DNA of 64,000 nt, taken from the NCBI GenBank assembly GCA_030159075.1, contig BROG01000290.1, positions 304,501 through 368,500 on the forward strand, read 5' to 3'. A program made the translations under genes and the position numbers. Position 1 is the first letter of the stretch; each line of letters opens with the position of its first letter. Source of the stretch: Atrina japonica (Eukaryota; Mollusca; Bivalvia; Pterioida; Pinnidae). The notes under the pieces are model-generated. The model did not search any database, had not been told where the DNA came from, and saw nothing but the letters and a program-made list of their open reading frames with translations. Shown here one piece after another: positions 30,861 to 42,860 of the stretch.

Positions 30861-32985
30861 GAGATATCGTATCAGTTTCTTCATTCAAATGGAACAAGGT
30901 ATTCAAATATTTCTAGTAAACACACCTATTTGAAATACCCGCATGACCATGTGATAACTCGATGAGGAGAGTTATTACCTCAGATCCTTTCGAAACGAAA
31001 GGTGGTATCATACAAGGTCAAAAAAACAACCTAAATGTATTCCTATATCTGTCCAAGTGTATCCACTGTAAAACAAAATGGCTATCATAGTCTTTGGGGT
31101 AGTTTCGAATTTAAACGTTGCTATCCATTTGAAACATTTCTTTATCATAAAATAAGCAGCTGGTACTGAAATGTCAGGTACAGGGTTTATGTATATCTTC
31201 TAGGACTCATGCGGTCTAAATCAGATGTGAATACCTAATTAAAACAACTGTTCTACTCTTCGTACAACAAGACTGCGTGGTTAATTAAAAGACAGACTTA
31301 TTGGCATTGTCAGTTAACTGTTTTTCACTAAAGGTGTGGTGCCTCCTTGTCCGACTGGGTTACAACATGGCGCTTAAAACCCCACCTTGTCAGCGCAGGT
31401 TCGGGCCCTGATGGAACCTTAGTTTTTAAAAGTTTATTTGCGGAGGGGCGGTGGTCTCTTTCCCGGTACATTGTCACTGGACTCTCTCCTCCAACATTAA
31501 ATAAAAGTCACTAACATTGGCACCTGCCAATTATGATAATATCAAGATACATATTTCGTCCAATGCCACTCTGATTTAACACATAAATACACTAAAGTGG
31601 AAATTAAAAGTTGTTGGAATTTGTGATAGACAATATTCATGTAGTGTTTGAAGACCAGGTCTTTTGGTAAATCGTCGGCTTTCTCTTTGGATCAAAGTCT
31701 ACCCATTTATTGAGCGACCAATTACCCAAATTTTACGGTAGGTATAATGATCTTGCTAGCTGCAAACCTGGATGCAATCTATAATCAGTCAATAATTAAC
31801 TTCAAATCTAAACACTGAATAAGAATAATGTGGTGTGCGGATTTTGAATTTTGAAATTTTACATGGAAGATTGTATGTTTCCAAATATGCCTTACACCAC
31901 ATGAGATTTAAAACTGGAAAATCATGAGATTGTTGTATTTCAATTTTGTCATTGAATAATTTAACCTATGGTCAAAGAATAAAAGAAATGTTCAGATATC
32001 GGCATATAAATTTACTTCCAATCAAAAGTATTGGTCACTGGTAATAAATGAATCAAGATGAATCTTCACTCCTGACTACACACGTAAACTATTCATGATT
32101 ATAAGTAACTTTGCATACATACAATTACATTCTTCAGATTAGGACATTACATATGTGGTTAAACCACCAAAAAAAACATAAAAATCATAATAATAATCTG
32201 GATTGTCAAATGGTTGTTACGACAAACTAATACATATATAATATAAATAAACATACAAAAAATTGTATACTTTTTGATTTTTTGTACATCACCTTCTTCT
32301 AAGTTAACTATCCCGATACAAAAATTTAAGATTGACAAATAGAAATGTTAACTTATGCATTGAAATTAACCCAAACATTTGGTGAGACAATATTGCAAAA
32401 TGAATCAACATTAAAACGGTAAAAAAAAAACAGTATGAACTATATACAATTAAGAATAACACAAATCATAAACATATGTTACATATATTTACTTCAATAA
32501 ACAGATATAAAAAATAACTAGATCTGGATTTTTTGCTTTAGCAAAAAGTGGTCATCCGACCATAGCCGAGGCCACAGCTTTGATACAGCATCAGGTGTGC
32601 AATAGAGCAAAGCTCAGAAGCTATGAAATTGATACCAAAATCCAATCTTTTTAAGAACAATCTTGATATTTTGAGCTATTTTGAGTTGAAATTGAGCTTT
32701 GACCTTGACCATTGATCCGATGACCTTGAAACTTCCCTCAAATCTTCATCAGCATATTTCCTACAAGTCTTCAACGTAAACTATATGTACAAGTTTTACA
32801 GTTTTTGAGCTATTTAGAGTTGGAAATTTCAAATTGAGCTATGACCTTGACCTTTGATCCGATGAACTTGAAACTTCAAACAAATGTTCCTCAGCACATA
32901 TCCTACAAATCACTCATGTATATACTTCTACTAAAATCTGACAGTTTAGGAAATATTAGATTTATAAAATCTTTGAAATTCCTTC
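30861..32985. repeat. Tandem duplication, unit B
   Basis: Second copy of unit A. At about 31550-31565 it reads 'gatacatatttcgtccaatg' with no SINE, and near 31915 it joins directly across the block present only in A. Confidence 0.9.
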
Positions 32986-34246
32986 TCGAGACATGTGGCC
33001 TTGAAAGTTTTTGTGTTCGTGTATGCAAAGTATAAAACTGAACAACTTTCTCATGCATATGTCTATACTAAAAATTCTTAGTTTCTGAGATCTTTTGATG
33101 TTTATCTGATTTTGTGCCGGCAAAATGAGAACCTTTTTTTCAGGGGACACTCAAATCAAATTTGAAAGATTATTGCACAATTACAGCCTTTGGCCTTCCA
33201 GAAATCCAAACAGATTTCCTCTAGCTTCATTAGTTATAGAGAAAAATGTGCCACAAAATTGGTCATGAAAAAAGTGAAAAGGGGAGATAATTCAGGAAAT
33301 AGAGGAAAATTCAAAAAATAGAAAAACGACCCCAGATATTTTGATTATAAATATATGCTAAAAATTTGAGCAAAATCGACCAAGCCGTTTTTGAGCTAGA
33401 GCCAATACAAAATTCACTAGGAAAAAAAAAAGAAGAAGAAGAAAAAATTAATCAGAATAATAGTAGGGTCATCCTGATCCTAATTATATGAGTCTGTGGT
33501 TGCAAGTTAAAGCAGCATTGGAGGCGGCTAAGGAGTGATTTTTTCTTCAGCGATAATATATCATTATATAAAAAAAGTTACAAAGTTCTCATTAATTACA
33601 ATTGCACAAATTGGCTTTTCTGAAAGTATAACAGAAGTGAAAATGATAAATAATTTTAGTGGGCATGGACCAAAAAAAAACAAATGGAATTGTGGGCAAT
33701 ATTCATGACGACCTCACATCGGAAAATTCATAGATATGCATAGTAGTTTATCTTCACCCTAATGAGATAAAATTTATTTCAAGTGAATCCAATCTACCCG
33801 AATTAAGTAATTTTATTTATCTCTTTGAAGAAAACAAAAAAAAAAGCTAAAATAGTCCGATTACTTGGGTGTCTATTTATAGTACTGTTGGTCAACTCAT
33901 ACCCAAATTAAATTGGCATCAAATGATTTCGGCTCTTCGGAAATATGGAAATCTGCATTTTGTGTGGTTGAATCGGCACTTGGAAATGATCATTTGTGCA
34001 TGAGTTGATATTTATTCGGAACTTGAAAATGTTCATAATGGCACCCATGAAGATTCATCTCAATGGGTTCTAAAAAGTAATTTTATGAGCAAATTAACTC
34101 ATCAATCCCTGAAAATCAATGGACTCTTCTGTAAATCAATGACTAAGGCCAGCCCAAATGTGATTTCAATTTGCATTATTGAATTAACTTACATTCCATA
34201 TATATATTTTTAAGTTTAAGCTATTAATCAACTCAATTTGCAACCA
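32986..34246. other. Intergenic repeat-like DNA
   Basis: Continues with sequence typical of the unit's flank, an (AAG)n-rich run near 33421-33445 and no coding signal. Confidence 0.4.
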
Positions 34247-34417
34247 GAGGGTCGCGCTCAACTTTTGATCATGAGGTCGTGAGTTCGAGTCCTTCGGATG
34301 AGACAGTAAAAACAGAGGTCCCGTATCACAGTAGGTGTCGGCACGTTAAAGAACCCTCACTTGCTCAATGGCCGTAAGTGCTGAGCATAGGCTAAAATTT
34401 AAAGCCCTTCACCTGCA
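34247..34417 (+). mobile_element. SINE fragment, copy 6
   Basis: Starts inside the head and stops before the conserved tail ('agcccttcacctgcac'); the segment between B-box and 'ccttcggatgagacag' is deleted. Confidence 0.8.
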
Positions 34418-36165
34418 CCCAAAAATCGAAGGTCAAGACAAATTTATTTAGCATCAATTATCTTAATGTTACATGTGACTGAAGTAATATAAAACAGTAT
34501 AAAAGTGTTTGACTTGTAATAAATATATTCAAATTTGACAGTCTACAGTCCTTTTTTAATACTGAAGATAGTTTCTTTTATCTTTGCTTTTTCTACTGTA
34601 GATATATTTTTTTATGGTTAGTGCCTTACCTTTCTCTGAATCAAAAATCATCATCTTAGCTAATATTCAAGTTCAAAGAAACGAAACAGCTTACAACATA
34701 CATGTAAATGTTAACTCAATCACATGGAATTAAATCATTTCATTATAGAATAAAATATACATTATGCCATCACAATGTTATCGAAGTACTTTAATAGAAT
34801 AGTTATTGCATTTTTAAACTAATTATTTCATTTATATAACAGCTTTTCCAGTGGCCATCAGTAAAAATTTGTCTGCCTGATATGTCCCTGAAAGTGGTTT
34901 TAGTAGTGGGTTAGTAGGCAGGCATTACTTTTAAAAATAATTTTTTTTAATTTTGATATGTAAATTGGTCAAAATTTAAGATTTTTGACAAGAAAAAAAA
35001 AATAAATGGATAAAACTACCTAAAACAAATTTGAGGCTGGGCCTAAATAGGTGTGTCATCCAGCTTAGATCAAATAAATTTTTTTATTATTTTTTATCTG
35101 ATATCCATTCATTTGTTCAAAACTTAGTTAATTGCTTACACATGAGATTTAAATTTCAGACAGCAACAAAATAATTATTAGATCTTTTTACAGTAGCTAC
35201 TCTTTGGTGGATTTTGGTTATATGTTTAGATATATTATTTGGCCTTGTCCAATACCACTTTCTCTTTAGAATATCCATTTAAAATTGTAGCTCAACTGAT
35301 GAAGTCTATTTGACAGAAACGATTGTCTTGAACATTATAACTTTCGTATTATGTTTATAATATTCATTCAAATGTTTAATGATACTGCTAAAAATGTAAG
35401 TTGCATTTTTCAATAAAAAAATACTTCAATGCATTCATGTATCAACTACTGAAAAGTTGCTTTTATTCACAGGAATTTAATTTCGTTATATTCACAGTCA
35501 AAGTAAATACAGTGAAATTAAATACCCATGGATATAATACCTTATACTTATAAAATATCAGCTAAGCAAGACATAACCAATCAAAATTATAGAATTTATT
35601 ACAAATCAGAATTTATTTATACAAAATCATAAATATATATGTATTGATCCATATATGTTCACTTTTAAGTCAATTTTCCATGATGCATATGTTATTACAC
35701 TTACTAATGAAAGACTTAGCTAAAAATTAACTCATCATTAAAATAAACCGCTATTTCTTACACATAAACACAACCTTAACTCTCATACTAGTATGAAAAA
35801 TCATAGTGCAATATTCACCACGGCAATAGAGCAAACTATTGAATGGAAAACAAGAGAAATAGCTCCTATTACACCTCTGTTTTGGAAACGGATTTGCATA
35901 AAATTTTTAAAATACCTGTGAATAAGTTTCTTACAGAAAAACACGAAATTTCCTACACATGAAATTTAACAACTATACAGTTTTCGTGCTACAAACAGGA
36001 CAAAGGTTTAGAATTAAATAAAATCCATAGGTATTCAACAAAGTGTATACAAAAGTTCCTATATCCTATACATAGATTACACAGCATCTCACTATTTTAT
36101 ACATTTCAAGTACTAGTTACAATAATTGTTCTATGAACAATGCTTTAATTCATTGTAATTATCAG
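34418..36165. other. Intergenic AT-rich DNA
   Basis: One R3 repeat in minus orientation near 35290-35375. No exon or RNA gene seen; the right end should contain the 3' flank of P450-B. Confidence 0.45.
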
Positions 36166-36166
36166 G

Positions 36167-36169
<3 letters not shown>

Positions 36170-36240
<71 letters not shown>
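36170..36240. repeat. (TA)n microsatellite
   Basis: Perfect TA run about 195 bp beyond the P450-B stop codon. Confidence 0.95.
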
Positions 36241-36434
36241 CTTTTTTACAATATATGTTTTGATTTGTGACGACAAATCAATCATTTCAACAAATGATTT
36301 CTACAATTATAGAACAACAACATTGGAAAAGGAGCTGAAATTTTCAATTTACAAATCACAGAAGATTTGTTACTTCCAAAGCATGATAAAGAGACAGGAA
36401 TAATTCATCAGCTAGCATCAGTATTGCAAAATAT

Positions 36435-36586
36435 TTATCTGTCCACAAATGTGAATGTAACACTTTTGTCGGGAACCATTAAAATCTGGAATTTCTGATC
36501 CATGTCGGCATAGTTGTACTCTATCTTATATTTCTTCAGCAGTTTAGACAGAAGAACGTATATTTCTTGCTCAGCAAACCGTCTTC
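36435..36586 (-). CDS. P450-B exon 9: C-terminus
   Basis: 152 bp. Encodes [16 protein letters not shown] to FTFVDR and a TAA stop, three residues shorter than P450-A. It is separated from exon 8 by a 12.9-kb intron. Confidence 0.92.
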
Positions 36587-39500
36587 CTGTAACAAGAATA
36601 AAACATTGTGATCCAAAAACATAAGACAATGATTTAATTTTGCTCAAACGAAGAGGGCATTTGAATAAGGATGTGACAGTAATGAGTATTGAAAAGTTGA
36701 ACGTTCTGCAAGTTTTATGGTCGGTATAATAGTCTTGTTTGCGACTAATCTGTTTCACTAAGTGAAATGTTGAGTTGCCTTTTCGTTGGCAGTTGTTGAG
36801 ACGTCTGTACCAGTTGTGACGAGGGTACACTCCTCACGTGTTTCATTGGACTTGACTGTGGACTCACGGCGGGTGTGACCGGTCGACAGGGAATGCTTAC
36901 TCCTCCATGGCACCTGATCCCACCTCTTGGTTTCCAGAGGTCCGTGTTTGTCCATTTTTACCGGATTTGTATCTATGTCCTGGACATCCTATTGATATTA
37001 TACTTTGGTATCTGAAATTTTTATATTCATAACAAATACTGTAGAAGCATCTTGAATACTTAGAAATATCAAATATAAAATCTCAGTTACCAAAGTCAAC
37101 ATCTACAGGATGTCCAGAATATATATCCAAATAAGAGCCCAGGGCCATAAAACTATTCTCAGACAAATTTTTTACTCAACTTCAAGATTTTTTGAGAATT
37201 TTCTTAACTTGGGTAAAGTTGTGGACCATAAAGAAATCCTTAGACAAATTTCTTTCTCAAGTGATAAAATACGTAAGTACAGCATGTAGCTGACTTAAGT
37301 AATTCTTAACTGAAAATGGCTGCCCCCTATGTTTGCCTCAGGATAAATAAAAGCAAATGTCAATGTCACCCTAGAGTATTTCGGGACATGTTTAACCCTT
37401 TGGCTTTCGAAAACAGCATGTTATTTGAGCGAAATAGGTTTAGGAGTCCAACACTTCTTTCTCTGTTGGCTTGTTTTGGCCATACAACGTTTGTTTACAG
37501 TAACAATAGGGACCGTGTAAAATTAGTCTGGCACATATGCCCCGGTGTATGTTCCGAGTCTTTCATCTTAACTAATGTACTTAATATAATTTACTTGAAT
37601 CTTGATTATCGTGTATTATATACATTTTACATGTACATATTATATGTATAAATTACTGAATTGGGTCATGTATTTTACAAGAGGTTTTTAATGTTTTTAA
37701 AAAGGTATATATCTACTCCCCTTTTTGTGCCACAAACGTGCTGCCTTCTTGATTTTTAACATGTTTTATACCTCTTGGTTGGTTATTAAATAATTAATCA
37801 TAGATTATGGTAAGAATAATGTTCAAACATCAAAGTTAAGTGAATCAGGACATAAATTAGGACATATGTCCTGGACGAGATTTACACTGCCTCTTGACAA
37901 TCTTATCTCAGTTGAGAAAATTCTTAAGTTGTTTTATGGTCCGCGAGTTTTCACGTTTTACTCAGATAAGTAAAGTCTTAACTTTTGAGAATAAAATTTG
38001 TCTCAGGTGATACTGGACAAACACAAACCTCTGGAAATTAAAGCTGGGATCAGGTGCCATGGATACATAAGCATCCCCTGTTGACGGGTCACACCCACTG
38101 CTAGTCCACAGTCAAATTCAAATTAAATAGGTGAGGAAGAATTCCTCTTCACAAAAGGTACAGACGACTCAACAATATTTGTAAATGACACCAGTGCCAA
38201 AAAATTAAGAATCAATATCTTTTTAATCTATTTCCAAAATGAATCAAGTATTAGAGAGATTTAGATCCTGGTACATTAAGGTACTACTGAGATGTAGATC
38301 CTGGTACATAAGGTACTACAGAGATGTAGATCCTGGTACATAGGGTACTACAGAGATGTAGATCCTGGTACATAAGGTACTACAGAGATGTAGATCCTGG
38401 TACATAAGGTACTACAGAGATGTAGATCCTGGTACATAAGGTACTACAGAGATGTAGATCCTGGTACATAAGGTACTACAGAGATGTAGGTCCTGGTACA
38501 TTAAGTACTACATTTGTACAGAGATGTAGATCCTGGTACATTAAAGTACTACAGAGATGTAGGTCCTGGTACATTAAGGTACTACTGAGATGTAGATCCT
38601 GGTACATAAGGTACTACAGAGATGTAGATCCTGGTACATTAAGGTACCACAAAGATGTGGGTCCTGGTACATTAAGGTACTACAGAGATGTAGGTCCTGG
38701 TACATAAGGTACTACAGAGATGTAGGTCCTGGTACATTAAGGTACTACAGAGATGTAGGTCCTGGTACATTAAGGTACTACAGAGATGTAGGTCCTGGTA
38801 CATAAGGTACTACAGAGATGTAGGTCCTGGTACATTAAGGTACTACAGAGATGTAGGTCCTGGTACATTAAGGTACTACAGAGATGTAGGTCCTGGTACA
38901 TAAGGTACTACAGAGATGTAGATCGTGGTACATTAAGGTACTACAGAGATGTAGATCGTGGTACATTAAGGTACTACAGAGATGTAGGTCCTGGTACATT
39001 AAGGTACTACAGAGATGTAGGTCCTGGTACATTAAGGTACTACAGAGATGTAGGTCCTGGTACATAAGGTACTACAGAGATGTAGGTCCTGGTACATTAA
39101 GGTACTACAGAGATGTAGGTCCTGGTACATAGTACTATGAGATGTAGGTCGGTACATAAGGTACTACAGAGATGTAGGTCCTGGTACATTAAGGTACTAC
39201 AGAGATGTAGGTCCTGGTACATTAAGGTACTACAGAGATGTAGGTCCTGGTACATAAGGTACTACAGAGATGTAGATCGTGGTACATTAAGGTACTACAG
39301 AGATGTAGATCGTGGTACATTAAGGTACTACAGAGATGTAGGTCCTGGTACATTAAGGTACTACAGAGATGTAGGTCCTGGTACATTAAGGTACTACAGA
39401 GATGTAGGTCCTGGTACATAAGGTACTACAGAGATGTAGGTCCTGGTACATTAAGGTACTACAGAGATGTAGGTCCTGGTACATAGGTACTACAGAGATG

Positions 39501-42500
39501 TAGGTCCTGGTACATAAGGTACTACAGAGATGTAGGTCCTGGTACATTAAGGTACTACAGAGATGTAGGTCCTGGTACATAGGTACTACAGAGATGTAGG
39601 TCCTGGTACATTTGTACTACAGAGATGTAGGTCCTGGTACATTAAGGTACTACAGAGATGTAGGTCCTGGTACATTAAGGTACTACAGAGATGTAGGTCC
39701 TGGTACATAAGGTACTACAGAGATGTAGATCGTGGTACATTAAGGTACTACAGAGATGTAGATCCTGGTACATTAAGTACTACAGAGATGTAGGTCCTGG
39801 TACATAAGGTACTACAGAGATGTAGGTCCTGGTACATTAAGGTACTACAGAGATGTAGGTCCTGGTACATTAAGGTACTACAGAGATGTAGGTCCTGGTA
39901 CATAAGGTACTACAGAGATGTAGGTCCTGGTACATAAGGTACTACAGAGATGTAGGTCCTGGTACATTAAGGTACTACAGAGATGTAGGTCCTGGTACAT
40001 AAGGTACTACAGAGATGTAGGTCCTGGTACATAAGGTACTACAGAGATGTAGGTCCTGGTACATAAGGTACTACAGAGATGTAGGTCCTGGTACATTAAG
40101 GTACTACAGAGATGTAGATCCTGGTACATAAGGTACTACAGAGATGTAGGTCCTGGTACATTAAGGTACTACAGAGATGTAGGTCCTGGTACATAAGGTA
40201 CTACAGAGATGTATGTACATAAGGTACTACAGAGATGTAGGTCCTGGTACATAAGGTACTACATAGATGTAGGTCCTGGTACATTAAGGTACTACAGAGA
40301 TGTAGATCCTGGTACATAAGGTACTACAGAGATGTAGGTCCTGATACATTGGTACTACAGAGATGTAGGTCCTGGTACATAAGGTACTACAGAGATGTAG
40401 GTCCTGGTACATAAGGTACTACAGAGATGTAGGTCCTGGTACATAAGGTACTACAGAGATGTAGGTCTGGTACATTAAGGTACTACAGAGATGTAGATCC
40501 TGGTACATAAGGTACTACAGAGATGTAGGTCCTGGTACATAAGGTACTACAGAGATGTAGGTCCTGGTACATAAGGTACTACAGAGATGTAGGTCCTGGT
40601 ACATAAGGTACTACAGAGATGTAGGTCCTGGTACATTAGGTACTACAGAGATGTAGGTCCTGGTACATAAGGTACTACAGAGATGTAGGTCCTGGTACAT
40701 AAGGTACTACAGAGATGGCTGGTACATAAGGTACTACAGAGATGTAGGTCCTGGTACATAAGGTACTACAGAGATGTAGGTCCTGGTACATAAGGTACTA
40801 CAGAGATGTAGGTCCTGGTACATTAAGGTACTACAGAGATGTAGGTCCTGGTACATTGAGGTACTACAGAGATGTAGATCGTGGTACATAAGGTACTACA
40901 GAGATGTAGGTCCTGGTACATTAAGGTACTACAGAGATGTAGATCGTGGTACATAAGGTACTACAGAGATGTAGGTCCTGGTACATTAAGGTACTACAGA
41001 GATGTAGATCGTGGTACATTAAGGTACTACAGAGATGTAGATCGTGGTACATAAGGTACTACAGAGATGTAGGTCCTGGTACATTAAGGTACTACAGAGA
41101 TGTAGATCGTGGTACATTAAGGTACTACAGAGATCATGGTACATTAAGGTACTACAGAGATGTAGGTCCTGGTACATAAGGTACTACAGAGATGTAGATC
41201 CTGGTACATTAAGGTACTACAGAGATGTAGATCCTGGTACATTAAGTTACTACAGAGATGTAGATCCTGGTACATTAAGGTACTACAGAGATCATGGTAC
41301 ATTAAGGTACTACAGAGATGTAGGTCCTGGTACATTAAGGTACTACAGAGATTTAGATCCTGGTACATTAAAGTACTACAGAGATGTAGGTCCTGGTACA
41401 TTAAGGTACTACAGAGATGTAGATCCTGGTACATTAAGGTACCACAAAGATGTAGGTCCTGGTACATTAAGGTACCACAAAGATGTAGATCCTGGTACAT
41501 TAAGTTACTACAGAGATGTAGATCCTGGTACATAAGGTACTACAGAGATGTAGGTCCTGGTACATTAAGGTACCACAAAGATGTAAATTCTGGTACATTA
41601 AGGTAATACAAAGATGTAGATTCGGGTACATTAAAGTGCTATGAAGATGTAGATTGTGATGCATTAAGGTACTACAGGGATATATGATCCTGGTACATTA
41701 CAGTACTATAGAGATGTAGATCCTGGTACATTACAGTATTACAGAGATGTACCATATTTTACGGCCTAAAAGTCAATGTGGGGAATGGTCGAATGGCTGA
41801 TTTTTGGCAAAAATCCAGGTTTAAGTATTCGATAGGTCGAAGTGGAAGATAGGTCGATGTCGGCAGACATGAAAATACATGATTATTTGTGTAATAACAA
41901 GTCATATTGTATTGTACATCTATAAAGAGGAATAGAATTAAAAAGAATACAAGTGATTTTGTGTTACATGTCTGTTGTATTTTATCACATTTTACATCAC
42001 TGAAATTACTATTGTCAGTGAAAATAAAGCCGAACAGCTTTAAATATTGCTGCCATTCACCCATTGTTTACCGAATATGGTCACATACAAGACTAACATG
42101 CTACCATTCAAATCATCATTAAATAATTATCCCGCTATAACTGTAACACTGTATAGTGATCACAATTTCCTTTGTCAACAGGTCGTCAATTTCTTAGTCC
42201 TTTGTTTGTGTAATTTATCTGTCATATTACTACAATTAGTCGACCAATCGACGATCGTCTTTATATAGACACACCTTGCCATGTGCATCTTATCTTCACT
42301 GCCAAGTCACCGATGACTACATATTAATACAGATAACATACACCGTACCAAGTCTTTCCTGTGTATATATACAGGTACATGACGTTTAATTTGCATGTAC
42401 ATGTATTTTACAATATTTTTACCGAAATAACATCACATACGTAACATGGACGAAACGAATACATTTGACAACTTAGATTTTATCATATATACACACACAG

Positions 42501-42823
42501 GAACGATTTGATATGGTATCGTAAAACATGCACACATCACTGTAAAAATAAAACAACACACAAAATTGATAAAGATATTTTATTTTGTAGACATGTTTGC
42601 ACTATGAATAAACAATTAGCGAGTTGAAGCACTAAATCACCACAATAACACCTGACAATTTTATAAATCATATCAGACAAGTACAAGTGTTCACTTCAAC
42701 AACACAATTACAGGTGTGATAAAATAATTGTCACTACTAATTGTCCACTGTCTACATTTTTTCAGCACTACACACTACTTTGCACTGATAGGTTATAATT
42801 TTAGGCACCACACAGACACACAA

Positions 42824-42860
<37 letters not shown>

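Noticed and set aside
41044..41535. 163-residue open frame ([11 protein letters not shown] repeats), and others across 38868-41535 on both strands
   Set aside because: They follow from a 33-bp repeat lacking stops in several frames; they are open on both strands and have no coding context.
38268..41751. CRISPR-like array
   Set aside because: Units are contiguous with no unique spacers, in an animal genome.
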